In this document: positions 7,478-15,774 of the stretch, one piece after another
Position numbering within the stretch: the first letter of the stretch is position 1
Layout of the letters: every line of letters starts with the position of its first letter
Source of the DNA: an uncultured Rhodospirillales bacterium
GTDB lineage: Bacteria; Pseudomonadota; Alphaproteobacteria; Acetobacterales; Acetobacteraceae
Reading direction: 5' to 3'
DNA length: 36,139 bases
Assembly: GCA_903865895.1 (NCBI GenBank)
Contig: CAIPLM010000239.1
Location: 1-36,139 of the forward strand
The notes under the pieces: generated by a model
Told to the model about the DNA's origin: nothing
Seen by the model: the letters and a program-made list of their open reading frames with translations, nothing else
Database searches by the model: none
Translations under genes and position numbers: made by a program

Positions 7478-9076
7478 ATGCTCGACAAGGTTGATGTCGT
7501 GATCGTCGGCTCCGGTGCCTCCGGCGCCGCGGCCGCCTGGAGCCTCGCCGATACCAAGATGCGTATCGTCTGTCTGGAACAGGGCGGATGGATGAAGCAG
7601 TCGGACTATCCCTCCAACGGGCGCAACTGGGAGGCGCGGCAGTTCAGCGACTTCCACCCCTCGCCCAATAAGCGCAACCGGACCACCGACTATCCGGTGA
7701 ATGACGATAACTCGCCGATCAAGGTGCTGAATTTCAACGGCGTCGGCGGCAGCACCATCCTTTACGCCGCGCATTATCCCCGCCTGCACCCCTCCGACTT
7801 CAAGGTAAAGACGCTTGACGGGGTGGCTGATGACTGGCCGGTGGATTACGCGACGCTGGAGCCGTTTTTCGCCGAGAATGACCGCATGATGGGCGTCTCG
7901 GGCTTGGCCGGTGACCCGGCCTATCCGCCCCACACGCCGCCCATGCCGCCGCTCGGGCTCGGCAAATCCGGCACCCGCTACGCCCAGGCGATGAACAAGC
8001 TGGGCTGGCACTGGTGGCCGTCCGACACCACGCTGACCACCACCGAGTATGACGGCCGGGCGCCCTGCATCAATCTCGGCCATTGCATGTACGGCTGCTC
8101 GCAGGGCGCCAAGGCGAGCACCGACATCACCTATTGGCCGCACGCCATCCGCGCCGGGGTGGAGCTTCGCACCCATTGCCGGGTGAGCCGCATTGAATCC
8201 GGCCCCGATGGGATGGCGACGGGGGTGGTGTATTTCGACGCCGATGGGGTGGAGCAGTTCCAGCCGGCCGAGGTGGTGATCCTTGCCTGCAACGGCATCG
8301 GCACGCCGCGCCTGCTGCTGAATTCCGCCACCGGTCGTTTCCCGAACGGGTTGGCGAATTCCTCCGGGCAGGTCGGGCGGAACCTGATGTTCCATCCCTA
8401 TGCCAGCATCTACGGCTATGTCGACGAACCGCTCGACGGCAATCACGCGCCGCCGCTCAGCCTGTGGAGCATGCAGTTCTACGAGACCGATCCCTCGCGC
8501 GGCTTCGTGCGCGGCTATTCCTACCAGTTCGGCCGCGGTGTTGGGCCGATCACCGAGGCGATTTCGTCGTCCGCCTATGGCCGTCTGCCCTGGGGCGCCC
8601 AGCATCACGACGAATATCGCCGCCTGATGCACCGCCGCATCTCCATGGCCGCCATTTGCGAGGACCTGCCGGAGGAGCATAACCGCGTCACGCTCGACCC
8701 CAAGATCAGGGACAGCAACGGCATCCCGGCGCCGAAGGTTGATTACACGATCAGCGAAAACAGCCATCGGATGCTGAACCACGCCATCGCGCGGGCCAGC
8801 GAAATCCTCCAGGCCGCTGGCGCACGGGATATCGGCGTCGATCGGCCGATCTTCTTCGGTGGCTGGCATCTGCTCGGCACTGCTCGCATGGGGACCGACC
8901 CCGATCGCTCCGTGGTGAATGGCTGGGGGCGGACGCATGACGTGAAGAACCTGTTCATCGTCGATGGCTCGCTGTTCACCACCTCGGGCGGGGTGAACCC
9001 GACCTCGACCATTCAGGCGCTGGCGCTCTACATTGCCGATCAGATCAAGCAGCGCCTGGCGAATTTGTTCGACTGA
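7478..9076 (+). CDS. GMC-family FAD-dependent dehydrogenase (gluconate dehydrogenase large-subunit-like), copy 2
   Basis: This is a paralogue of the GMC protein at 5411-7009, with identical length (532 residues) and the same architecture. The FAD motif GSGASGAA is at residues 11-18, with catalytic His464 in GWHLLGTARMG and Asn507 in GGVNPTSTIQ. Differences cluster in the middle of the protein; for example, the block after the dinucleotide-binding half reads GRGVGPITEAISSSAYG, where copy 1 has a different sequence. This suggests changed substrate preference after duplication. A good ribosome site (GGGAGGG) precedes the ATG at 7478, 13 bases after the small-subunit stop. The gene is followed at once by the second copy of the palindromic repeat. 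Confidence 0.9.
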   Translation: MLDKVDVVIVGSGASGAAAAWSLADTKMRIVCLEQGGWMKQSDYPSNGRNWEARQFSDFHPSPNKRNRTTDYPVNDDNSPIKVLNFNGVGGSTILYAAHYPRLHPSDFKVKTLDGVADDWPVDYATLEPFFAENDRMMGVSGLAGDPAYPPHTPPMPPLGLGKSGTRYAQAMNKLGWHWWPSDTTLTTTEYDGRAPCINLGHCMYGCSQGAKASTDITYWPHAIRAGVELRTHCRVSRIESGPDGMATGVVYFDADGVEQFQPAEVVILACNGIGTPRLLLNSATGRFPNGLANSSGQVGRNLMFHPYASIYGYVDEPLDGNHAPPLSLWSMQFYETDPSRGFVRGYSYQFGRGVGPITEAISSSAYGRLPWGAQHHDEYRRLMHRRISMAAICEDLPEEHNRVTLDPKIRDSNGIPAPKVDYTISENSHRMLNHAIARASEILQAAGARDIGVDRPIFFGGWHLLGTARMGTDPDRSVVNGWGRTHDVKNLFIVDGSLFTTSGGVNPTSTIQALALYIADQIKQRLANLFD

Positions 9077-9216
9077 GGAAGGAAGGGCTTCTTTTTGAAA
9101 AAAAGAAGCAAAAACTTTCTATCCGTTGGCTGCGCGCTTGCCCGGGAGACTCCGAAGCAAGCGGATAAAAGTTTTTTGCTCCTTTTTTTTCAAAAAAGGA
9201 GTGCTTCCTTCCTTCT
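9077..9216. repeat. AT-rich palindromic intergenic repeat, copy B
   Basis: This is the second copy of the element seen at 2701-2846, with the same plan. The left arm holds GGAAGGAAGGGCTTCTTTTT and the right arm its near-complement ending in GCTTCCTTCCTT. Each arm carries a small A/T-stemmed hairpin, and a GC-rich centre (about 9125-9165) lies between them. The inner arm pieces ATCCG and CGGAT are complementary. It starts directly after the stop of GMC copy 2 and ends just before the amidohydrolase start. It probably forms a strong hairpin in the transcript and could act as an attenuator or processing site between the two genes; that role is inferred. Confidence 0.8.
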
Positions 9217-9232
9217 TATGTCTGGTCCCGCC

Positions 9233-10054
9233 ATGCGCATCATAGACGCCCAAGTCCATATCTGGTCAGCCGGCACGCCAAGCGTGAACCACCGGCCGGT
9301 GTCGTCGTTCAGCGCGGACGAGTTGCTGGCGGAGATGGATGCGGCGGGCATCGATGCCGCGATCATTCATCCGCCGGGCTGGGACCCCGACTGCGATGCG
9401 ATCGCCGCGGCGGCGCAGCGTGCGCATCCCGATCGCTTCGCCATTCTCGGCTCCTTCCCGCCGGACAAGCCGGAAAGCCGCGGGCTGATCGATGGTTGGC
9501 TGACGCAGCCCGGCATGCTCGGCTTGCGCTGGGCACCGCTGCATCCGGCCGCGCGGGCGTTGCTCGACCGCGGGGCGATGGATTGGATATGGCCTGAGGC
9601 GGAGCGCGCCGGGGTGCCGGTGGCCCTGCTGGCCGGGCCGTTTCTAGCCAAATTCCGCGACATCGCCGAGCGCCACCCTGGCCTCAGGCTGATCATCGAC
9701 CATTGCGGGCTGATCCGCCTCAGGCAGGATGAGGCGGCGTTTGCCGATCTCGATACGCTGCTGGCTTTGGCGAAGCTGCCCAATGTCGCGATCAAGGCGA
9801 CGGGCGCGCCGGGCTATTCGACGCAGCCCTACCCGTTCCGCAACCTGCACGACGTGTTGCACCAGATCTTCGATGCCTACGGACCCAACCGCTTTTTCTG
9901 GGGCACCGATATCACGCGCATGGAATGCAGCTACCGCCAATGCGTGACGCTGTTCACCGAGGAACTGCCCTGGCTCGCCGGGCGGGACCTGGAGTTGGTG
10001 ATGGGCGACGGGATCGCGAACTGGCTGGGCTGGAATCCCAGCCCAGCCAGATAG
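9233..10054 (+). CDS. Amidohydrolase family protein (amidohydrolase_2, TIM-barrel metal hydrolase/decarboxylase type)
   Basis: This is a 273-residue TIM-barrel hydrolase of the amidohydrolase_2 group, which includes lactonases and decarboxylases. The N-terminal strand MRIIDAQVHIW carries a QVH in place of the usual HxH metal motif, a variant common in this subgroup. LIIDHCGL provides the next histidine, and GTDITRME the C-terminal catalytic aspartate region. The ATG at 9233 is preferred because the barrel begins there; an ATG at 9218 is possible, and the longer frame from 9095 merely reads through the palindromic repeat. It is the last gene of the leftmost plus-strand group and ends inside a perfect hairpin shared with the convergent SDR gene. 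Confidence 0.85.
   Translation: MRIIDAQVHIWSAGTPSVNHRPVSSFSADELLAEMDAAGIDAAIIHPPGWDPDCDAIAAAAQRAHPDRFAILGSFPPDKPESRGLIDGWLTQPGMLGLRWAPLHPAARALLDRGAMDWIWPEAERAGVPVALLAGPFLAKFRDIAERHPGLRLIIDHCGLIRLRQDEAAFADLDTLLALAKLPNVAIKATGAPGYSTQPYPFRNLHDVLHQIFDAYGPNRFFWGTDITRMECSYRQCVTLFTEELPWLAGRDLELVMGDGIANWLGWNPSPAR
10021..10050. terminator. Perfect 13-bp hairpin between convergent genes (candidate bidirectional terminator)
   Basis: CTGGCTGGGCTGG (10021-10033) pairs perfectly with CCAGCCCAGCCAG (10038-10050) around a four-base AATC loop. The stem covers the last codons of the amidohydrolase gene and lies just beyond the stop of the convergent SDR gene (10057), so it sits where both transcripts should end. 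There is no run of T after the stem on either strand, so classical intrinsic termination is uncertain. Confidence 0.5.
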
Positions 10055-10056
10055 GT

Positions 10057-10815
10057 CTAGCCGCGCCCGACGAAGGGCATCTTGGTTGCCATCACGGTGA
10101 CGAACAGCGCATTGGCGTCGGCTGGCAGTTCGGACATGTAGAGGATGGTCTTGCCGACCGCCGAGACGTCCATGGTCGGTTCGACGCGGCTGGTGCCGTC
10201 CGGCTGCGGCACGCCCTTGGCCATGCGGGCGGTCATCGGGGTGGCGGCGTTGCCGATGTCGATCTGGCCGCAGGCGATGTCGAAGTTCCGCCCATCGAGC
10301 GCGATCGCCTTGGTGAGGCCGGTGATGGCGTGCTTGGTCGAGGTATAGGCGGCCGAGCCCGGGCGCGGCGTGTGGGCCGAGATCGAGCCGTTGTTGATGA
10401 TCCGCCCGCCCTGGGGCGACTGGTCGCGCATCATGCGGAAGGCGGCGTTGGCGACGAGGAAGCAGCCGTTGAGGTTGACGGCGACCACCGAGGTCCATTG
10501 CTCCCAGGTGAAGTCACCGAAATTGGTTGAGGGCACGTTGCCGCCGGCGTTGTTGAACACGACGTCGAGCCGGCCGAACTTCGCCTTGATGGCGGCGAAC
10601 AGCGCGTCCACGGAGGCCGGCTGCGTCACGTCGGTCGGCACGGCCAGCATGCGAGCACCGGCGGCGCCAGCCAGCCCGATGGTCTCGGCCAGCGCATCCG
10701 CGCGCCGTCCGGCGATGGCGACCGACCAGCCGGCCGCCGCTAATGTGAGGGCGGCATCGCGCCCGACGCCGCTGCCCGCGCCCGTAATCAGGGCGATCTT
10801 GCCGTTTCCGCTCAT
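10057..10815 (-). CDS. SDR family NAD(P)-dependent oxidoreductase
   Basis: This is a classical short-chain dehydrogenase/reductase (252 residues). The cofactor motif TGAGSGVG is at 11-18, the structural NNAG at 88-91, and the active site includes Ser144/Ser146 (in NGSISAH), Tyr157 and Lys161 (YTSTK). The protein starts [14 protein letters not shown], preceded by GGGAG seven bases upstream on the minus strand, which fixes the start at 10815. It would oxidise or reduce a hydroxyl/keto group in the cytoplasm. It is divergent from the M20 hydrolase gene, and the 146-base gap probably holds promoters for both. The substrate is unknown. Confidence 0.92.
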   Translation of the reverse strand: MSGNGKIALITGAGSGVGRDAALTLAAAGWSVAIAGRRADALAETIGLAGAAGARMLAVPTDVTQPASVDALFAAIKAKFGRLDVVFNNAGGNVPSTNFGDFTWEQWTSVVAVNLNGCFLVANAAFRMMRDQSPQGGRIINNGSISAHTPRPGSAAYTSTKHAITGLTKAIALDGRNFDIACGQIDIGNAATPMTARMAKGVPQPDGTSRVEPTMDVSAVGKTILYMSELPADANALFVTVMATKMPFVGRG

Positions 10816-10883
10816 GTTTCAGCTCCCTATGCTTTGGTTCAGGCAGCCATTGTGGCATCACTGCGCGGGAATGGCACGGGGCG

Positions 10884-10912
10884 TTGACGACGGAACTTGT
10901 CTTCGCTGCCAT
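10884..10912 (+). promoter_or_regulatory. Candidate sigma70-type promoter for the plus-strand array from 10962
   Basis: TTGACG (10884-10889) stands 17 bases before TGCCAT (10907-10912). The -35 box is good and the -10 box weak. It lies in the divergent gap between the SDR and M20 genes, 50 bases before the M20 start, which itself has AAGGAA as a ribosome site. Confidence 0.3.
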
Positions 10913-10961
10913 GCCCCGACCTGCTGACCATCAGACTTGCCGACGATAAGGAAACTCTGGA

Positions 10962-12188
10962 ATGACCGACCATCCGGCGCTGCGCGCCTTCCTCGCCGAA
11001 CGCCGCGACGCCTGCACCGAATTGCTGGCCGAGGTGGTCCGCGTGCCCTCCGATAATCCGCCCGGCAATTGCGCGGTGCATGCGGCACGTACGGCAGAAC
11101 TGCTGGAGGGGCTCGGCTTCACCGTGGAGCGCCACTTGGTGCCGTCGGCCACCGTGCAGGCGCATGGCATGGTCTCGGTGACCAATCTGGTGGTGCGGCG
11201 CCGCTTCGGCGACGGCCCGGTGATCGCGCTCAACGCGCATGGGGACGTGGTGCCGCCTGGCGAGGGCTGGACGGCCGATCCCTATGGCGCGGAAATCCGC
11301 GATGGCTGGCTGTATGGCCGTGGGGCCGCGGTCTCGAAGTCGGACATCGCGAGCTATGCCTTCGCGCTGCTGGCGCTGGAACATGCCGGCACGACGCTCA
11401 AGGGCACGGTCGAGCTGCACATCACCTATGACGAGGAGACCGGCGGTGAGCTTGGCCCGGCCTGGCTGATTGCCGAGGGGATCAGCCGGCCCGACCTCGC
11501 GCTCTGCGCCGGGTTCTCCTACGGGGTGACGGAGGCCCATAACGGCTGCCTGCATCTCGAAGTCGAGGTCACCGGCCGCTCCGCCCATGCCGCCAAGCCC
11601 TTCACCGGGATCGACGCGCTGGAATGCGCGACCGGCATTCTCTCGGCGCTCTATTCCTGGCGCGGCGGCCTCGCGGCGCGGGCCTCGAAAATCCCCGGCA
11701 TCGGCGCCCCGCAGCTGACCATCGGGCTGATTTCGGGCGGCATCAACACCAACGTGGTGCCGGATCGCATCACCTTCCGGCTCGACCGGCGGATCGTGCC
11801 GGAGGAAAACCCGGCGGCGGTGGAGGCGGAACTGCGGGACGTGATCGCGCTGGCCGCCTTGGCCAGGCCGGCCGCCAGCATCGCCGTGCGCCGCCTGCTG
11901 CTGGCGACGCCCTTGATGCCGCTGCCGGGCGGGCGGGCGTTCACCGAGGCGCTATGCAAGCGGGCCACCGAGATCATGGGCGAGCCGATTGGCGCCGCCG
12001 GGGTGCCGCTCTACACCGATGCGCGGCATTACGCGGCGGCCGGCATTCCCGTCATCCTCTACGGCGCCGGGCCGCGCTCCATCGAGGAGGCCAACGCCCA
12101 TCGCGCGGATGAACGGGTGCCGATCGCCGATCTTCATCGGGCCACCGAGGTGGTGGCGCTCACCCTTGCCGACATGCTCGCGGCATGA
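10962..12188 (+). CDS. M20 family metallohydrolase (ArgE/DapE/acetylornithine deacetylase-like)
   Basis: This is a di-zinc amide hydrolase of 408 residues. Metal ligands are in order: His93 and Asp95 in NAHGDVV, then Asp128 in the variant GRGAAVSKSD, and the catalytic/metal pair Glu158-Glu159 in TYDEETGG. A distal histidine is in EANAHRADERV. The lid domain lies between about 195 and 310. Family members remove acyl groups from amino acids or open small amides, so this enzyme probably cleaves an N-acyl or carbamoyl bond in the pathway encoded around it. AAGGAA precedes the ATG. The stop overlaps the next start by four bases (ATGA), implying coupled translation with the MttB homologue. Confidence 0.9.
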   Translation: MTDHPALRAFLAERRDACTELLAEVVRVPSDNPPGNCAVHAARTAELLEGLGFTVERHLVPSATVQAHGMVSVTNLVVRRRFGDGPVIALNAHGDVVPPGEGWTADPYGAEIRDGWLYGRGAAVSKSDIASYAFALLALEHAGTTLKGTVELHITYDEETGGELGPAWLIAEGISRPDLALCAGFSYGVTEAHNGCLHLEVEVTGRSAHAAKPFTGIDALECATGILSALYSWRGGLAARASKIPGIGAPQLTIGLISGGINTNVVPDRITFRLDRRIVPEENPAAVEAELRDVIALAALARPAASIAVRRLLLATPLMPLPGGRAFTEALCKRATEIMGEPIGAAGVPLYTDARHYAAAGIPVILYGAGPRSIEEANAHRADERVPIADLHRATEVVALTLADMLAA

Positions 12189-13717
12189 GCGGGCGCGTCG
12201 AACGGGCCGGGCGGCGGGTGCGGCGGGATGCCGAGCGCATCCAGCAAAGCCCCTGGCGCCAGCCGGTCAACCGCTTCCCGCCGCTCGAGGTGGTGAGCGC
12301 CGACGAGTTGGAGATGATCCATAACGCCAGCCTGCGCGTGCTGGAGGAAATCGGCCTCGAGGTGATGAGCGACGCGGCGCTCACCTTGTTCAAACAGGCC
12401 GGCGCCAAGGTCGACATGTCCCGCCAGCACGTCTGGATCGACCGCGGCATCATCGCCGAGGCGCTGAAGACGGTGCCGTCGGAATTCACCCTCACCCCGC
12501 GCAACCCCGAACGCGCCGTGCACTACGGCGGCCGCAACATTGCCTTCGGCACCGTCGGCGGCCCGCCCAACAGCTCCGACCTCGATGGCGGCCGGCGCCC
12601 CGGCAACCACCGCGATTCGCAGAACTTCATCCGCCTGGTGCAGAGCCTCAACTGCGTGCACGTCGTCGGCCCCGCGGTCGCCGCCATCGACCTCGACGCC
12701 GAAACCCGCCACCTCGACACCTATTACGACCTGCTGACCCTCAGCGACCGCGTCTTCCAGGCCTCCGCCATCGGCGCAACGCGGATGAACGACGCGATCG
12801 ACATGATCTGCATCGCCCGCGGCATCGACCGCGCGGAAATGGCCCGCTCCCCCTCGCTCTCCACCGTGGTCAACACCAACTCGCCGCTCAAGGTCGATGG
12901 CCCGATGTGCGACGGGCTGATGACCGCCGCAGCAGCCGGCCAGGTGGTGATCGTCACCCCCTTCACGCTGGCCGGCGCCATGGCGCCCATCTCGCTGGCC
13001 GGCGCGCTCGCCCAGCAGAACGCCGAGGCCCTCGCCGGCATCGCGCTCACCCAGCTCGTCCGCCCGGGCGTGCCGACCATGTATGGCGGCTTCACCTCCA
13101 ACGTCGACATGCGCACCGGCGCGCCGGCCTTCGGCACCCCCGAATACGCCAAGGGCGCCCTCGCCACCGGCCAGCTCACCCGCAAATACGGCATCCCCTA
13201 CCGCTCCAGCAACGTGAACGCTTCCAACGCCGTTGACGCCCAGGCCGCCTATGAAAGCGAAATGGCGCTGTGGTCCTCCATCCTCGGCCACGCCCACCTC
13301 ATGATGCACGGCGTCGGCTGGCTCGAGGGTGGGCTGGTCGCCTCCTTCGAGAAGATGATCGTCGACGCCGAAATGCTGCAGATGATGGCCGAGACGCTGA
13401 CCCCGATCGAAGTCACCGAGGCCAGCCTCGGCCTCTCCGCCATGGCCGAGGTCGGCCCCGGGGGCCATTTCTTCGGCGCCGCCCACACGCTGGAGCGCTA
13501 TGAGACCGCGTTCTACACGCCGCTGCTGTCGGACTGGCGGAACTTCGAGACCTGGAAGAACGCCGGCGGGCTCGATGCCACGCAGCGGGCGAACGCGATC
13601 TACAAGGCGCTGCTCGCCCAGTACGAGCCGCCGCCGATCGACCCCTATGTCGATGCCGAGCTGCGCGCCTTCGTCGAGCGGCGCAAGCGCGAGATCGCCT
13701 CCGCGGCGCGCGACTGA
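12185..13717 (+). CDS. Trimethylamine methyltransferase (MttB) superfamily protein, non-pyrrolysine type
   Basis: This is a 510-residue MttB-superfamily protein. Archaeal MttB carries pyrrolysine at an in-frame TAG and moves a methyl group from trimethylamine to a corrinoid protein; this frame has no internal stop, so it belongs to the pyrrolysine-free group that demethylates betaines and related quaternary amines. Recognisable blocks are LRVLEEIGLEVMSDAALTLF near the start, TPFTLAGAMAPISLAGAL in the middle and MMHGVGWLEGGLVASFEKM toward the end. No corrinoid-protein gene or corrinoid reductive activator is nearby, so the methyl acceptor must be elsewhere or the reaction differs. It overlaps the M20 gene by four bases. 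Confidence 0.87.
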   Translation: MSGRVERAGRRVRRDAERIQQSPWRQPVNRFPPLEVVSADELEMIHNASLRVLEEIGLEVMSDAALTLFKQAGAKVDMSRQHVWIDRGIIAEALKTVPSEFTLTPRNPERAVHYGGRNIAFGTVGGPPNSSDLDGGRRPGNHRDSQNFIRLVQSLNCVHVVGPAVAAIDLDAETRHLDTYYDLLTLSDRVFQASAIGATRMNDAIDMICIARGIDRAEMARSPSLSTVVNTNSPLKVDGPMCDGLMTAAAAGQVVIVTPFTLAGAMAPISLAGALAQQNAEALAGIALTQLVRPGVPTMYGGFTSNVDMRTGAPAFGTPEYAKGALATGQLTRKYGIPYRSSNVNASNAVDAQAAYESEMALWSSILGHAHLMMHGVGWLEGGLVASFEKMIVDAEMLQMMAETLTPIEVTEASLGLSAMAEVGPGGHFFGAAHTLERYETAFYTPLLSDWRNFETWKNAGGLDATQRANAIYKALLAQYEPPPIDPYVDAELRAFVERRKREIASAARD

Positions 13718-13732
13718 GGGGGGCGGGCCATT
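13717..13732 (+). promoter_or_regulatory. Ribosome site and unusual ATT initiation codon of the response regulator
   Basis: After the methyltransferase stop (TGA, 13715-13717) the regulator frame contains no ATG, GTG or TTG until 13787, well inside the receiver domain. A G-rich Shine-Dalgarno-like run (GGGGGGCGGG, 13718-13727) is followed by ATT at 13730. Reading ATT as the first codon gives (M)RILLVEDD, the exact family N-terminus. Confidence 0.65.
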
Positions 13733-14383
13733 CGTATTCTGCTCGTCGAGGACGATGCGACGCTCGCGCAGGGCCTGACCAGGGCGTTGGCCGCCGAGGG
13801 CTTCGCGGTGGATATCGCCGGCGATGGGGATCTCGGCTGCTATATGGGCGAGACCCAGGACTACGACGCGGTGGTGCTCGATCTCGGCCTGCCCAAAATG
13901 CCCGGGCTCGATGTGCTGAAGCGTTGGCGGGCCAAGGGGCGGCTGATGCCGGTGCTGGTGTTGACCGCGCGCGGCACCTGGACGGAGCGGGTGGCCGGGC
14001 TGAATGCCGGGGCGGATGACTATCTCGGCAAGCCGTTCCATGACGCCGAGGTGGTCGCCCGGCTGCGCGCGCTGATCCGCCGCGCCGGGGGCGTTGCCGA
14101 CAGCGTGCTGCGCCATGGCGATATCGTGCTCGATCCGGCGACCGGCAGCCTCACCGTGGCGGGGGAGCCGGTGGAGGTGACCGCGTTCGAGCTGCGGGTG
14201 CTGACCTATCTCATGCATCGCGCCGGGCGCATCGTCTCGCAGGCCGATCTGCTTGACCATATTTATCCCGGTGAGACCGCGCGCGAGACCAACACCATCG
14301 AGGTCTATATCGCCCGCCTGCGCAAGAAGATCGGCCGTGACCTCATCCGCACCGTGCGCGGCCTCGGCTACCGGCTGGGCTGA
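13730..14383 (+). CDS. OmpR/PhoP-type response regulator (apparent ATT start)
   Basis: This is a two-component transcription regulator of 217 residues when read from ATT at 13730. The receiver domain (1-115) has the acidic pair in LLVEDD, phospho-acceptor Asp51 in VVLDLGLPKMPG and Lys101 in GKPF. The C-terminal winged-helix domain (about 125-215) ends RTVRGLGYRLG, typical of the OmpR group. An initiation at the next usual codon, TTG at 13787, would remove the first beta strand and the acidic pair, so it is unlikely. The frame follows the methyltransferase stop after 12 bases and the kinase gene comes 5 bases later. It probably controls this operon or envelope genes; the stimulus is unknown. 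Confidence 0.88.
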   Translation: MRILLVEDDATLAQGLTRALAAEGFAVDIAGDGDLGCYMGETQDYDAVVLDLGLPKMPGLDVLKRWRAKGRLMPVLVLTARGTWTERVAGLNAGADDYLGKPFHDAEVVARLRALIRRAGGVADSVLRHGDIVLDPATGSLTVAGEPVEVTAFELRVLTYLMHRAGRIVSQADLLDHIYPGETARETNTIEVYIARLRKKIGRDLIRTVRGLGYRLG

Positions 14384-14388
14384 GCGCC

Positions 14389-15747
14389 ATGGCCCGGCAT
14401 AGTTTCCGCCTCCGCCTCATCGCTGGCGCCGCGATCTGGATCAGCGTCGGCCTGGCGATGAGCTGGTTCGCGGTGGTGGACCTGTTCCGCACCCATGTGA
14501 CCAGTGAATTCGTCGATGAGCTCGATCATCACGGCACCGAGCTGGCCGGGCTGATCGAGTACGCACCGGGCAAGCCGATCGCCATCCGCCAGCCGCTCAG
14601 CGACCGCCGCTTCTTCATCCCACGCTCCGGCTATTACTGGCAGATCGACCTGCCGGACGGCGGCGGCCTGCGCTCCGGCTCGCTCGAAAGCGCTCATCTG
14701 CCTGCCGATCTCCGTTTCGACAGCGCGCCACCCGAGCATAACTCGGTCCATCGCGGACCGACCGGCGAGGCGCTCATGCTGGAGCGCATCCTGCCCGCCA
14801 AAGGCGACCGGCCGGCGCTCCGGGTGACCGTCGCGACCGATCGGGCGCAGGTGGAGGCGGTGCTCGCCGATCTGCGCCACACCTTCGCCTTCTCGCTCGT
14901 TTTCATCGCCGCCGGGCTGATCGGCGCGGCGATGGCCCAGGTCACCATCGGGCTGTTGCCGTTGAACCGGGTGCGGGATGCCTTGGCCGCGATCCGGCGT
15001 GGCGCGGCGAGCCGGCTGCCGGAGGACCTGCCCTCCGAGGTGGCACCACTGGCCAGCAGCGTGAACGCCCTGCTCGGTGCCAATGAGGAGGTGGTGCGTC
15101 GCGCCCGCATCCAGGCCGGCAACCTCGCCCATGCGCTGAAAACCCCGATCGCGGTGATGATGGGCGAAGCGAACCGCCTCCAGGCGGCCGGGCTTGATGG
15201 GAGTCTGCTGCTGGAGCAGTGCCAGAAAATGCGCCGGCAGATCGACTACGAACTGGCCAAGGCCCGCGCCGCCGCCTCGCGCGAGTCGCTCGGGCTCGCC
15301 GCCCCGCTGGCCCCGGCGATCGGCGCGGTGGTCTCCGCGCTTGAGCGCCTGTACCACGACAAGCCCGTGCGCTTCGACGTCGAGATCGCCGAACCCGACG
15401 CGATCGTGACCTGCGATCGGGAGGATCTTGAGGAGATCCTCGGCAATCTCGTCGATAACGCCGCCAAATGGTCGCGCGGGCATGTCCTGGTCATTGCCGG
15501 CCCGGCCGGTGCGGGGCGCATCCGGCTCGCCGTTGAGGATGACGGGCCGGGGATGCCGGTTGCGGATCGAGAGCGGGTGTTTCGCGCCGGCGAACGGCTC
15601 GACGAGCAAATTCCGGGCACCGGGCTCGGCCTCGCCATCGTGCGTGACATCGCCGAACTTTATGGCGGCGCCGCCTGGATCGAGGATGGCGGGCTCGGCG
15701 GCATCCGCGCCTGCGTCGAGCTTCCCGCGGTCAGCCCGGCGCGTTGA
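14389..15747 (+). CDS. Sensor histidine kinase, PhoQ-like
   Basis: This is an inner-membrane sensor kinase of 452 residues. Membrane segment 1 (about 10-32) and segment 2 (about 165-188) enclose a periplasmic sensor region of about 130 residues. A HAMP-like linker is followed by the phosphorylation site His248 in NLAHALKTPIAV, a PhoQ-type H-box. The ATPase domain has the N box EEILGNLVDNAAKWS, the G1 box EDDGPGMP and the G2 box GTGLGLAIVRDIAELYGG. It is encoded immediately after the response regulator and should phosphorylate it. PhoQ proteins sense divalent cations or membrane peptides, but the sensor region here is too variable to assign a signal. Confidence 0.92.
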   Translation: MARHSFRLRLIAGAAIWISVGLAMSWFAVVDLFRTHVTSEFVDELDHHGTELAGLIEYAPGKPIAIRQPLSDRRFFIPRSGYYWQIDLPDGGGLRSGSLESAHLPADLRFDSAPPEHNSVHRGPTGEALMLERILPAKGDRPALRVTVATDRAQVEAVLADLRHTFAFSLVFIAAGLIGAAMAQVTIGLLPLNRVRDALAAIRRGAASRLPEDLPSEVAPLASSVNALLGANEEVVRRARIQAGNLAHALKTPIAVMMGEANRLQAAGLDGSLLLEQCQKMRRQIDYELAKARAAASRESLGLAAPLAPAIGAVVSALERLYHDKPVRFDVEIAEPDAIVTCDREDLEEILGNLVDNAAKWSRGHVLVIAGPAGAGRIRLAVEDDGPGMPVADRERVFRAGERLDEQIPGTGLGLAIVRDIAELYGGAAWIEDGGLGGIRACVELPAVSPAR

Positions 15748-15774
15748 CGCCATGACCGTTTGCCGTGAGGCGCC

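Noticed and set aside
12185-13717. Pyrrolysine-encoding MttB
   Set aside because: The frame has no internal TAG, so this is a pyrrolysine-free homologue.
12134-14260. A 708-codon minus-strand frame opposite the MttB homologue and response regulator
   Set aside because: No family resemblance and fully antisense to well-supported genes.
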